Below, piece after piece: positions 8,149 through 16,471 of a DNA stretch of 18,043 bases. The notes under the pieces are model-generated. The model searched no databases, had not been told where the DNA came from, and was given only the letters and a program-made list of their open reading frames with translations. The translations under genes and the position numbers were made by a program. Origin of the DNA: an uncultured Prevotella sp. (GTDB taxonomy: Bacteria; Bacteroidota; Bacteroidia; Bacteroidales; Bacteroidaceae); the NCBI GenBank assembly GCA_900769275.1, contig CAAGGA010000033.1, positions 1 to 18,043 of the forward strand. Direction: 5' to 3'. Position 1 is the stretch's first letter. Each line of letters begins with the position of its first letter.

Positions 8149-9486
8149 TCAGAGTGCGCTGACATATTCGCGGAACAGTTCGCCCCTTTGCTCCATATTC
8201 CTGAAGAGGTCGAAGCTGGCGCAGCAGGGACTGAGCAGCACGACATCGCCTTTCCTTGCCATATCGTGACACGCCTTGACGCAGTCCTGCATGGAATGCG
8301 TGTCCGCTTTCGGCATGTCGAGGTCATCGAACGCTGAATGCAGCTTGGAGTTGTCCGCCCCGAGATATACGATACCTACGCATTTCTCCGCCACGAGGGC
8401 GTGTATCGTAGAGTAGTCATTGCCTTTATCCTTTCCTCCCACGATAAGGATGGTGGGACGATCCATTGCTTCGAGGGCTACCTTGCAGGCATCCACGTTG
8501 GTGGCCTTGGAGTCATTGATATACAGTACTCCGTCTTTCTCCCCGACTCTCTCAAGTCTGTGCTCCACTCCGGGGAAGGTGTCAAGGCACTGGCGTATGA
8601 TATTCTCGTCGATACCTACCTGCATGGTGGCGAGATATGCGGCGAGGGCATTGCGCTTGTTGTGCTGTCCCATCTGGGAGAACGAGAGGGAATAGCGTTC
8701 GAAGTCGCTGTCCTCAAAGCCGAGGAGCGAGGGATGTCCCTGCCTTGCGGGCTGCGAAGTCGGAGTAGGCTTCGGCGCATAACCCTGCTGTCGCTTTGAG
8801 AGTTCCTCGATGATGTGGTCGTCCTGCGCCCAATAGACGAAGCTCTGGTCGGGTGTCTGGTTCTGGATGATGCGCATCTTCGAGTCGGTATAGTTCTGCA
8901 TGGCGACCTGTTCGCCCTCCTCCGCCAGACCGTAACGGTCGAGATGGTCGGGCGTGATGTTCATCAGGACGCTGATGTCTGCCCTGAAATCATACATATT
9001 GTCGAGCTGGAAGGAACTTATCTCCAGTACATACCACTCATGGTCGCCCTCTGCCACCTGCAGTGCGTAGCTTCTTCCGATGTTTCCGGCGAGGCCTACG
9101 TCCATTCCTGCTTTCTGCATGATGTAGTAGATGAGTGTCGTCGTTGTGGTCTTTCCGTTGCTGCCGGTGATGCAGACGGTCTTTCCCTTGCTGTATCTTG
9201 ACGCAAACTCGAGTTCGCTGAGGATGGGAATGTGGCGTGCATTGAGTTTTTCCACGATGGGTGCGCTGTCAGGTATGCCCGGACTCTTCACCACTTCGTC
9301 GGCCTCCAGTATCATTTCCTCCGTATGCCTGCCCTGCTCCCATGCTATCTGATGGCTGTCGAGGAGGGCTGTGTATTTCTCCTTTATGGTGCCCATGTCT
9401 GAGACAAAGACCTCATAGCCTTGCTTCTTGGCAAGTATCGCCGTTCCTGCTCCGCTCTCTCCTGCTCCTAATATTGCTAATTTCAT
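8149..9486 (-). CDS. murD: UDP-N-acetylmuramoylalanine--D-glutamate ligase MurD
   Basis: Cytoplasmic ligase adding D-glutamate to UDP-MurNAc-L-Ala. The 445-residue product begins MKLAILGAGESGAGTA, the UDP-binding domain. It has KSPGIP (67-72), the ATP loop GSNGKTTTTT (108-117), a central domain with MNITPDHLDRYG, and the C-terminal ligase domain opened by FPGVEHRLERV and YINDSKATNVDA, both diagnostic for MurD. The length is normal for the family. ATG start. It is 107 bases downstream of mraY, with a palindrome in that gap, and 119 bases upstream of ftsW. Confidence 0.97.
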   Translation of the reverse strand: MKLAILGAGESGAGTAILAKKQGYEVFVSDMGTIKEKYTALLDSHQIAWEQGRHTEEMILEADEVVKSPGIPDSAPIVEKLNARHIPILSELEFASRYSKGKTVCITGSNGKTTTTTLIYYIMQKAGMDVGLAGNIGRSYALQVAEGDHEWYVLEISSFQLDNMYDFRADISVLMNITPDHLDRYGLAEEGEQVAMQNYTDSKMRIIQNQTPDQSFVYWAQDDHIIEELSKRQQGYAPKPTPTSQPARQGHPSLLGFEDSDFERYSLSFSQMGQHNKRNALAAYLATMQVGIDENIIRQCLDTFPGVEHRLERVGEKDGVLYINDSKATNVDACKVALEAMDRPTILIVGGKDKGNDYSTIHALVAEKCVGIVYLGADNSKLHSAFDDLDMPKADTHSMQDCVKACHDMARKGDVVLLSPCCASFDLFRNMEQRGELFREYVSAL

Positions 9487-9521
9487 CTGGCTATTATGCT
9501 ATTTGTTCTCTTTATTGATGG

Positions 9522-9542
9522 TTCTTCGACCTGGTCGAAGAA
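9522..9542. repeat. 21-base intergenic palindrome, copy 2 (mraY-murD gap)
   Basis: Perfect palindrome with arms TTCTTCGACC (9522-9531) and GGTCGAAGAA (9533-9542) around one T. It is followed by GACCTGGGTT, matching the tail seen after the other copies (ACCAGGG type). Inferred to belong to one dispersed family within this operon. Confidence 0.85.
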
Positions 9543-9593
9543 GACCTGGGTTGCTGCTTCCCTCCCCTGTTTCGCCGAGGGATGCTCTTCCGG

Positions 9594-10856
9594 CTATCTT
9601 ACCTTGAGGGTGATGATGGTCAGGGCGGCAAGGAGGATGGTGACAATCCAGAACCTTGTCGTAATCTTCGACTCCAGCCAGCATCCTTTAGGCCACTTCA
9701 GGATATAGCGTGCTCCGGGAATCATCTGGTCGGGACGGACTCTGAAGGTGTCGTGTATGGGTGCACGCTTGAAGAATCTTATCTTCTTTCCTTTTCTGTT
9801 GCCGTATTTTGCCACCTGCATCTGTATCATGACGCTGAGACTTTCCATGAAGAATATGAAGCACAGCAGCGGTATGAGCAACTCCTTGTGTATGATGATG
9901 GCGGTGACGGCGATGATACCTCCGATGGCAAGCGAGCCTGTGTCTCCCATAAAGACCTGTGCTGGGTATGCGTTGTACCAGAGGAATCCGATGAGTGCTC
10001 CGACGAAAGCGCACAGGAAGATGACAAGTTCCTGCGAGTCGGGTATATACATGATGTCGAAATACGAGGCATATACCATGTGACTGGAGACGTAAGCCAA
10101 GATTCCGAGTGCCACGCATATTATGGCGGAGTTGCCTGCACACATTCCGTCCATGCCGTCGTTGAGGTTGCTGCCGTTGCTTACAGCCATCACGATGAAC
10201 GTGGTGAGGAGCACGAAGAATATCCACGTCGCCGCATTCTTGTACTGTCCAAGGCAAGAGAAGATGTTGGAATAGTCGAGATTGTTATGCTTTACGAACG
10301 GTATCGTGGTCACGGTGGACTTCACCGGCTCACTCTTATGCACGATAACCTCCGTGCCCTGCCTCTCTCTTGAGATATTCTCGTGAACCACGGCATCTGG
10401 ACTTGCCCACAGCGTGAGTCCTACGATGAGTCCGAGAGCTGCCTGTCCGATGAGCTTGTAGATGGGGCGGAGACCGTCCTTCGTCTTCTTCATCTTGATA
10501 TAGTCGTCGGCAAAGCCTATTACTCCGAGCCATACCGTCGTGACGAGCATCAGTATCATGTATATGTTACGCAGTCTTCCGAAGAGCAGGCACGGCACTA
10601 TCGTTGCCACGAGGATGATGATACCTCCCATTGTCGGCACTCCGCTCTTTCCTACGTTGTATGGATCGATGGCTGCATCGCGCTGTGTCTCCGTCGCATT
10701 GTTGCGTTTCATCCATTTGATGAAGTACTCTCCGAACCATATCGAGATGACGAGCGAGAGTATGAGTGCGAGGAGCGAGCGGAACGAGATGTAGCTCCAC
10801 ATGCCTGAGCCGGGTATGTTCCACTGTTCAAGGAATCTGAAGAGGTAGTATAGCAT
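9594..10856 (-). CDS. mraY: Phospho-N-acetylmuramoyl-pentapeptide transferase MraY
   Basis: Polytopic membrane enzyme moving phospho-MurNAc-pentapeptide from UDP to undecaprenyl phosphate, forming lipid I. The 420-residue product shows GVPTMGGI, the Asp pair GFADDYIK (Asp117-118), the loop SNGSNLNDGMDG (226-237) with the third acidic site, and MGDTGSLA (303-310). It is about 60 residues longer than E. coli MraY, mainly from a loop at about 150-205. The usual PIHHHxE motif reads APIHDTFR (365-372), keeping only the first histidine, and is followed by a short inserted stretch before ESKITTRFWIV. The gene follows murE directly; murF is not between them. The preceding gap is 203 bases, the longest inside the operon. 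Confidence 0.96.
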   Translation of the reverse strand: MLYYLFRFLEQWNIPGSGMWSYISFRSLLALILSLVISIWFGEYFIKWMKRNNATETQRDAAIDPYNVGKSGVPTMGGIIILVATIVPCLLFGRLRNIYMILMLVTTVWLGVIGFADDYIKMKKTKDGLRPIYKLIGQAALGLIVGLTLWASPDAVVHENISRERQGTEVIVHKSEPVKSTVTTIPFVKHNNLDYSNIFSCLGQYKNAATWIFFVLLTTFIVMAVSNGSNLNDGMDGMCAGNSAIICVALGILAYVSSHMVYASYFDIMYIPDSQELVIFLCAFVGALIGFLWYNAYPAQVFMGDTGSLAIGGIIAVTAIIIHKELLIPLLCFIFFMESLSVMIQMQVAKYGNRKGKKIRFFKRAPIHDTFRVRPDQMIPGARYILKWPKGCWLESKITTRFWIVTILLAALTIITLKVR

Positions 10857-10909
10857 TTTCTTTTGGTTGGGGGCTTTGGTTCTTGGTTATGGGTGAGGGG
10901 GATGGGTGG

Positions 10910-10980
10910 CTTCGACCTGGGTGGGGGAATACCTGTTGCGGCTTCCTGTGTTCTTCGATTTGGTCGAAGAATACCAGGGT
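10910..10980. repeat. Intergenic palindrome, copy 3 with an adjacent half copy (murE-mraY gap)
   Basis: A half site CTTCGACCTGG (10910-10920) followed by GGGGGAATACC lies 30 bases before a nearly complete copy. That copy has arms TTCTTCGATT (10951-10960) and GGTCGAAGAA (10962-10971), with two mismatches at the centre, followed by TACCAGGGTT. A third fragment, CGAAGAATACC, occurs near 11014-11024. The gap therefore looks like several decayed copies in a row. Its upstream part (10861-10925) is also G-rich. Confidence 0.75.
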
Positions 10981-11059
10981 TACCTCGGGACGAGAGGACC
11001 AGGGAGACTTGAGGCGAAGAATACCTGCTTTCCTTGGTATGCGCCTGTCTTGGCGGTGG

Positions 11060-12511
11060 TCAGCCGAAAGCCTTGCGCACCTCTTCCCTGTCGTCAAAGT
11101 GATGTTTTACGCCTTTAACGTCCTGATAGTCTTCGTGACCTTTTCCTGCAATGAGGATGACGTCGCCCTTATCTGCCATCATGACGGCGGTGCGTATCGC
11201 CTCGCGTCGGTCCACGATGCTGATGACTTTCTTCATCTGAGTCTTGTCAAGCCCTGCAAGCATATCGTCGATGATGTCCTGCGGCTCTTCAAAGCGAGGG
11301 TTGTCACTGGTTATTATCACCCTGTCGCTCTGCCTTACGGCTTCCTGCGCCATGAGCGGACGCTTGCCCTTGTCGCGGTTTCCGCCTGCTCCGCATACGG
11401 TGATTATCTTTCCCTGCTTTCCCTCCATCACCTCATGGATGGCATTGAGGACGTTCTCCAGAGCGTCGGGCGTATGGGCATAATCGACGAGGGCCGTGAC
11501 TCCGTCGGAGGAACGTATCGGTTCGAGACGTCCTGCCACGCTCTTCAGCGTACTGAGAACCACGAGCACCTGCTCCGGGTCTTTACCGAGCATGACGGCA
11601 GCACCATATACGGCGAGGAGATTGCTGACGTTGAACCGTCCGATGAACTGCACTCCTACCTCCTGTCCGTTGATGTCGAGGTACATTCCCTCAAAGTGAC
11701 ACTCTATGATTTTCGCGTGGAAGTCAGCGAGTGAGCGTACGGAGTAAGTCCTGACAGTGGCTTTCGTGTTCTGCGTCATGACCATTCCGTTCCTGTCATC
11801 GGCATTGGTTATGGCGAAAGCCGTCTTGGGAAGGTCGTCGAAGAACTTCTTCTTTGCATCGCGATAGTTCTCCACGGTCTTGTGATAGTCGAGGTGGTCA
11901 CGCGTAAGGTTGGTGAAGATACCTCCGGCAAAGGTCAGTCCACCTATCCTTTTCTGCGCTATGGCATGGCTGGAGCACTCCATGAACGCATATTCGCATC
12001 CTGCCTCCACCATCTTTCCGAGCAGGGCATTGAGCTCTATCGGGTCAGGCGTGGTGTGGTCGGTGGGGTGCGGTTCACCATCGACATAGTTGCATACGGT
12101 GGATATCAGTCCGCATTTATGTCCCATCCTGCGGAACATCTCATAGAGCAAGGTGGCGATGGTGGTCTTTCCGTTAGTGCCTGTGACACCGACGAGTTTC
12201 AGCTTCGATGTCGGGTCACCGTTATAGTCAGTCGCCACCTGTCCTACAATCTCTTCGCAGTCGCTGACTCTGACGTACGTGACAGCCTCATCAAGGCTCT
12301 CGGGCAGCGTCTCGCAAAGCACTGCTGCCGCACCCTGTTCGATGGCTTTGGGTATGAACTTGTGTCCGTCCACCTGCGTTCCTCTCATGGCAATGAAGAG
12401 GAATCCCTCGCCTACGCTTCGCGAGTCGATGCTTATACCCTTTATCTCGCAGTCGGGATTGCCATGTATTTCCCCGAGGGATACCCGATTCAGGAGCTCT
12501 TTCAGTTTCAT
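11060..12511 (-). CDS. murE: UDP-MurNAc-L-Ala-D-Glu--meso-diaminopimelate ligase MurE
   Basis: Cytoplasmic ligase adding the third stem residue. The 483-residue product starts MKLKELLNRVSLGEI and shows IDSRSVGEGFLF, the ATP loop GTNGKTT (111-117), ECSSHA near 179, LTRDHLDYH, the lysine-rich YRDAKKKFF that holds the expected carbamylated lysine, and DYAHTPDALENVL. The specificity motif DNPR (403-406) indicates meso-diaminopimelate rather than lysine. The frame is open upstream to a GTG at 12625 that overlaps the ftsI stop, which would add 38 residues, but that extension (MRLTQNGCSR and so on) is translated repeat sequence, so the ATG at 12509-12511 is chosen. The upstream gap from ftsI is 110 bases. 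Confidence 0.96.
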   Translation of the reverse strand: MKLKELLNRVSLGEIHGNPDCEIKGISIDSRSVGEGFLFIAMRGTQVDGHKFIPKAIEQGAAAVLCETLPESLDEAVTYVRVSDCEEIVGQVATDYNGDPTSKLKLVGVTGTNGKTTIATLLYEMFRRMGHKCGLISTVCNYVDGEPHPTDHTTPDPIELNALLGKMVEAGCEYAFMECSSHAIAQKRIGGLTFAGGIFTNLTRDHLDYHKTVENYRDAKKKFFDDLPKTAFAITNADDRNGMVMTQNTKATVRTYSVRSLADFHAKIIECHFEGMYLDINGQEVGVQFIGRFNVSNLLAVYGAAVMLGKDPEQVLVVLSTLKSVAGRLEPIRSSDGVTALVDYAHTPDALENVLNAIHEVMEGKQGKIITVCGAGGNRDKGKRPLMAQEAVRQSDRVIITSDNPRFEEPQDIIDDMLAGLDKTQMKKVISIVDRREAIRTAVMMADKGDVILIAGKGHEDYQDVKGVKHHFDDREEVRKAFG

Positions 12512-12541
12512 GTTTCTGTTGTTTTGCAATGGTTTATATAA

Positions 12542-12614
12542 TACAGCCGTTCCTCTACTGACAGTACAGCCGTTCCTCTGCAGAACCCTTTTCATCCGGG
12601 AACAGCCGTTCTGC
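12542..12614. repeat. Direct repeats and hairpin in the ftsI-murE gap
   Basis: The 15-mer TACAGCCGTTCCTCT occurs twice with a period of 23 bases (12542-12556 and 12565-12579), and ACAGCCGTTC recurs at 12602-12611. In addition GCAGAAC (12580-12586) and GTTCTGC (12608-12614) form a 7-base stem with a 21-base loop, just downstream of the ftsI stop in transcription order. No U-run follows, so terminator activity is not supported. Confidence 0.7.
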
Positions 12615-12621
12615 GTGAGTC

Positions 12622-14850
12622 TCACGCCATTTCGAGGATTACCCTGTCACCTTTTCTGTAGGCCTTGCCGTGGGCCAGGCTCTGTGTCTTCACCTTTCCC
12701 CTGCCTCTTATGATGACCTTGAGTCCCTTTGATTCGAGGAGGAAGACGGCATCGCGCGCCCCCATTCCCGTGACATTCGGCATGATGCCCTGCGCCGTAA
12801 GGTCGGTGCGCATGAGTTTCACCTGCTGCCTGTCGCTCTCCGCCACTCCCCATACCGGGGTGCCGAACGAGAAGGAACCCGTCCATTCCGACTTTTTCTT
12901 CAGTCCGAGGCGTGACAGGACGTAGTCGGCGGCAAGGATATTGCCACTCTTCACCTCCGGGATGAAGCAGGAGAGGGAATCCCTGGAGGACTTGACATCA
13001 TAGCGCACGTTACGTGCCATGATACCCTCGGCAATGTCGTGGAACACCTGTCCGCTCATGAGTCCTCCCGAAGCGGGCAGTCCCGACTTCTGAATGCAGA
13101 CGATGCAGCTGTATTTCGGCTTCACGGGTTTGCCGTCGGCATCCTTTCCTGAGGGGAAATAGCCGCAGAAACTGAGTAGATAATCCACCGTTCCGGACTT
13201 GTACCCGCCTTTCTTTGCCTTCTGCGCCGTGCCCGTCTTGCCTGACACGTGGAAAGCCTTTGAGCCGGCAGTCTTGCCGAGTCCCTCATGCACCACCTTA
13301 TATAATATATCCTGTATGATACCGATGGAAGCCGGGTTCTTGCATATCTGCTCCTTGATGACCTCAACGGGGTAGGTCTTTATGACCTCTCCGTCCTTCT
13401 CCACCCTTGTGAAGAATCTCGGCTTTACCATCTTTCCGCCGTTGGCTATGGCATTATAGAAAGTCAGGGTGGATATCGGCGGCACCTGCGTCTCATATCC
13501 TATGCTCATCCATGGCAGTGCCGTCTTGCTCCAGTTAGCCCAGTGCTTGCCCGTCTTGTCCATTCTGGGATGACGAATCCTCGGCTTCTCGTATTCGGGG
13601 AATTTCAGTTCGAGGTCGGTGGCGAGACCCAGTCTGTGGATGCCGTCCACGAATCTGCCGGGGTCATCCCCGTAGAACTTGTCGATAAGGACGCTGACTC
13701 CGATATTGGAACTCACCTGCAGCACCCGGGAGACGTTGATGTCTCCGTAACCGCCTCTGTGCCAGTTATGGTCACGCATCTTCGCTCCGTGCATCTCAAG
13801 TATGCCGCATCCCGTGTGGACGATACACTTGGCGGTGTCCGTGATATATCCGTCATCAATGGCAGTGAGAATACTTGCCGTCTTGAACACTGAGCCCGGC
13901 TCCAGCAGGTCGGCGATGGCATGGTTGCGTCCCTCGTAGTAACGCCCGAGGGAGTCACGGTCGAGATTGACCATAGCCTTGATGTCACCGGTCTCCACCT
14001 CCATTACTATGGCGACACCGGTATAGGCATTGTCCTTGATGAGTTCCTTCTTCAGCGACCGTTCCGCCAGGTCCTGTATGAAAACGTCAATGGTAGTGAC
14101 GACGTTGTTGCCGTCAATGGCCGCCGAATCGCTGATGTCGATGAACTTGTTGAGCACCTTTCTCCTGTGCTTGATGCCGGGAGTGCCCGAGAGAATGGTA
14201 TCGCAGACGAATTCCAGCCCCGAGAAGGCTCTTCCGCTTTCCTTATATACGTCACCCACGATGGAGGATGCGAGACTGCCGTATGGGCGTTTCCTTACCA
14301 TATACTCGCTGCCATAGAAACCGCTCTTGTAGCTTCCGAGCTTCAGTATGGGCAGAGCCGCCACTTTCTTGTACGTCATGTAATCGACGCGGCGAGGCCA
14401 TATCCTGTAGTTGCGGCGTCGTCTTCCCTTGGCATCAACGTAGGAATAGGCGGACTCCAGAGAGTCGAGGAATGCCTCCGCCGACCTCGTGGGGAAGATG
14501 CGGTGCAGTCCCTGACACAGGGCAAGCAGTTCCTTGGTAGGATGTCCGAGGGAGTCATGCCACAAGGTGTCACACTTGGAATCGCGTATTGCCTGAAAGT
14601 CCATGCAGAGCCTGTATTCCGGCAGGTTGCAAGCCAACTGCTGCCTGCCGGAAGCGAGGATTTCGCCACGCACGGGCTGTGTCGTCACGCTGTCTTTCTT
14701 CACCCTTGAAGCCACGTCCTGCCAATAGGTCTTCTGTACGGTCATGATATACCCCGCCTTTGCCACGACGCATATAGCCAGTACAGCGAAGAAAGCCGCC
14801 ACAATCCTGTAGCGTTTCATCGTATTGCTATTTTCAAATTCCTGCTTCAT
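12622..14850 (-). CDS. ftsI: Septal transpeptidase FtsI / PBP3 (class B PBP) with C-terminal PASTA domain
   Basis: D,D-transpeptidase that cross-links septal peptidoglycan, partner of FtsW. The 742-residue product has an N-terminal membrane anchor (about 14-37), a dimerisation/pedestal region with VRGEILASGRQQLA, and a transpeptidase domain with Ser320-Val-Phe-Lys323 (nucleophile motif), Ser380-Ser-Asn382 and Lys538-Thr-Gly540. A single PASTA domain follows (about 684-742, IMPNVTGMGARDAVFLLESKGL). E. coli FtsI is about 590 residues and lacks PASTA; a PASTA-ended PBP is common in Bacteroidetes. The start ATG overlaps the ftsL stop by one base (TAATG), which supports it over the internal Met11. 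Confidence 0.96.
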   Translation of the reverse strand: MKQEFENSNTMKRYRIVAAFFAVLAICVVAKAGYIMTVQKTYWQDVASRVKKDSVTTQPVRGEILASGRQQLACNLPEYRLCMDFQAIRDSKCDTLWHDSLGHPTKELLALCQGLHRIFPTRSAEAFLDSLESAYSYVDAKGRRRRNYRIWPRRVDYMTYKKVAALPILKLGSYKSGFYGSEYMVRKRPYGSLASSIVGDVYKESGRAFSGLEFVCDTILSGTPGIKHRRKVLNKFIDISDSAAIDGNNVVTTIDVFIQDLAERSLKKELIKDNAYTGVAIVMEVETGDIKAMVNLDRDSLGRYYEGRNHAIADLLEPGSVFKTASILTAIDDGYITDTAKCIVHTGCGILEMHGAKMRDHNWHRGGYGDINVSRVLQVSSNIGVSVLIDKFYGDDPGRFVDGIHRLGLATDLELKFPEYEKPRIRHPRMDKTGKHWANWSKTALPWMSIGYETQVPPISTLTFYNAIANGGKMVKPRFFTRVEKDGEVIKTYPVEVIKEQICKNPASIGIIQDILYKVVHEGLGKTAGSKAFHVSGKTGTAQKAKKGGYKSGTVDYLLSFCGYFPSGKDADGKPVKPKYSCIVCIQKSGLPASGGLMSGQVFHDIAEGIMARNVRYDVKSSRDSLSCFIPEVKSGNILAADYVLSRLGLKKKSEWTGSFSFGTPVWGVAESDRQQVKLMRTDLTAQGIMPNVTGMGARDAVFLLESKGLKVIIRGRGKVKTQSLAHGKAYRKGDRVILEMA

Positions 14851-15446
14851 TATTCCGGTATATTGATCTTATAGGGTGGTTCCTTGGGTATGACGAGAGT
14901 GCTGTCGCCTCTTTGCTCAAGGAGTTCGAGGATATTGCTCTCACGGCTCATCTCGGTCAGTTCGCATGAATAGACGGTGGCCTTGTAGCGTATCGTGACG
15001 AGTCTGCTCTCCAACCGGTCAATCTCCACCATCTGTTTCTGACACTGGTAACGGCACGTTATATATATAATGAGGAAAACCGTGATGAGCAGCACGAGTT
15101 TTACCTGTCTCTGGAAGATGCTCAGTATGAGGGTTCCTCCCAGCACCTTGCTCATGGTGAAATTGCCCGGAGGCACTTCCTCGCCCTCTTTCACCTCCTG
15201 CCTTATGATTTCCCCGATGCTCGGTGCCGGCTCGGTGTCAGTAGCAGCCGGTGCTTCTTCGCTCCCTGCAGCCTGCCTTTCCGTTGAAGCAGCGGCGGCA
15301 ACGTGCTCCCCGCCCTCCTCGTCCGGACCACTGCCGGAGAGCGAAGCCTCCTCGGGCAGAGCAGGCGAAAGCACGTCCTGCACGGCGGATTCCTCCACCT
15401 GCACAGGATTTTCGGTATGCTTCGTATCGTTATCGTCCTTCTTCAT
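14850..15446 (-). CDS. ftsL: FtsL-like cell division protein with long acidic N-terminus
   Basis: Small bitopic protein expected to act in the FtsQ-FtsL-FtsB bridge that activates FtsWI. The 198-residue product has one membrane segment (about 115-132), then a heptad-like region (QKQMVEIDRLESRLVTIRYKA, given as two parts: QKQMVEIDRL and ESRLVTIRYKA) and a terminal VIPKEPPYKINIPE. These match the Bacteroidetes FtsL type as I know it. Unusually, the membrane segment is preceded by about 110 residues, of which the first 90 are Glu/Ala/Pro-rich and probably disordered. Met98 (MSKVLGG) could give a family-sized protein. The ATG overlaps the rsmH stop (ATGA), supporting the long form. Identity rests on context and topology, since FtsL is poorly conserved. 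Confidence 0.85.
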   Translation of the reverse strand: MKKDDNDTKHTENPVQVEESAVQDVLSPALPEEASLSGSGPDEEGGEHVAAAASTERQAAGSEEAPAATDTEPAPSIGEIIRQEVKEGEEVPPGNFTMSKVLGGTLILSIFQRQVKLVLLITVFLIIYITCRYQCQKQMVEIDRLESRLVTIRYKATVYSCELTEMSRESNILELLEQRGDSTLVIPKEPPYKINIPE

Positions 15447-16342
15447 TGTTTCTCTGCCAGTCTGAGTTTTGCGCTGCGGGAGCGCGGATTATCTGTCTGT
15501 TCCTGTTCGCCGGGTACTATGACCTTGCCGTTCACGGCTCTCAACGGCGTGCTGACCCTTCCGTAGAAGTCCTCCTGCCGCCGTCCCTCGGCATTTCCTG
15601 TCCTGATGACGTTCTTCACTATACGGTCTTCCAGGGAATGGTACGTGATAACCGAGAGCCTGCCGCCCACGCACAGCCATTGCGTCGCTGCCGACAGCAT
15701 CTCGCGCAAGGCATCCATCTCATGATTGACCTCTATCCGCAAGGCCTGGAACAGCTTTGCCATGTCTTTCTTCTCCCTCTCCTTTCGGAAGAACGGCTCT
15801 ACCGCCCTGAGCAAATCGCCGGTAGTCCTTATCGCCCCGACCGTGCGCTGCCGTACTATCGCCGAGGCAATCCTGCGTGAAGCCTTCAATTCTCCGTACA
15901 GATAGAAAATATCGGCAAGGCGTTCCTCGTCATAGGTATTCAGTATGTCGGCCGCCGTTGCTCCCGCCCTCTTGTTCATCCTCATGTCGAGGGGAGCGTC
16001 GAAGCGGAAAGAGAAGCCGCGCGTCTCATCATCGAAATGGTGCGAACTGACACCGAGGTCGGCAAGCAGTCCGTCGATATGGTCTATGCCGTAGTACCGC
16101 ATCCAGTTGTCGAGATAACGGAAGTTGCTCCTTACGAAAGTGAAGTTGTCAGGCGCATCACCGACATTCCCCTCAGCATCCGGGTCCTGGTCGAAGCTGA
16201 ACAGCCGCCCCGTGCCGCCAAGCCGCCGGAGTATCTCACGGCTGTGACCTCCTCCTCCGTAGGTGACATCGACGTAAATGCCTCCGGGACGGACTGCGAG
16301 ACCGTCAATGCTTTCGTTCAGTAGTACCGGGATATGATACAT
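15443..16342 (-). CDS. rsmH: 16S rRNA (cytosine(1402)-N(4))-methyltransferase RsmH (MraW)
   Basis: S-adenosylmethionine-dependent methyltransferase that modifies C1402 of 16S rRNA. The 299-residue product opens with YHIPVLLNESIDGL, followed by the SAM-binding stretch YVDVTYGGGGHSREIL (23-38) and an acidic DQDPDA block. LLADLGVSSHHFDDETRGFSFR, in two parts LLADLGVSSHHFDD and ETRGFSFR, is the family hallmark, with DMRMN following. QALRIEVNHEMDAL and SVITYHSLEDRIVKN complete the C-terminal half. Length and motif order are normal. ATG start with a weak AGAAAG upstream. It is the second gene of the cluster, 129 bases after mraZ, and overlaps ftsL by four bases. Confidence 0.97.
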   Translation of the reverse strand: MYHIPVLLNESIDGLAVRPGGIYVDVTYGGGGHSREILRRLGGTGRLFSFDQDPDAEGNVGDAPDNFTFVRSNFRYLDNWMRYYGIDHIDGLLADLGVSSHHFDDETRGFSFRFDAPLDMRMNKRAGATAADILNTYDEERLADIFYLYGELKASRRIASAIVRQRTVGAIRTTGDLLRAVEPFFRKEREKKDMAKLFQALRIEVNHEMDALREMLSAATQWLCVGGRLSVITYHSLEDRIVKNVIRTGNAEGRRQEDFYGRVSTPLRAVNGKVIVPGEQEQTDNPRSRSAKLRLAEKQ

Positions 16343-16383
16343 TTCTTTCTGTTCGTTTTTCTTGTTATGGGAGGAAAGGTATT

Positions 16384-16404
16384 CTCTTCGACCAGGCCAA
16401 AGAG
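16384..16404. repeat. 21-base intergenic palindrome, copy 4 (mraZ-rsmH gap, degenerate)
   Basis: Arms CTCTTCGACC (16384-16393) and GGCCAAAGAG (16395-16404) around one A, with two mismatched positions. It is followed by CACCACAGGG, similar to the tail of the other copies. The spacing of arms and centre matches the perfect copies at 6596 and 9522. Confidence 0.65.
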
Positions 16405-16471
16405 CACCACAGGGATGAGGAAAGAGAGACGCCTTGCCGCCATATAAGACGAGGGGGAGAGAGACGAGAGA

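Noticed and set aside
9582..10373. 263-codon plus-strand frame antisense to mraY
   Set aside because: Antisense shadow of a clearly real gene; rich in Asp/Glu/His from reverse-complemented hydrophobic codons, with no domain.
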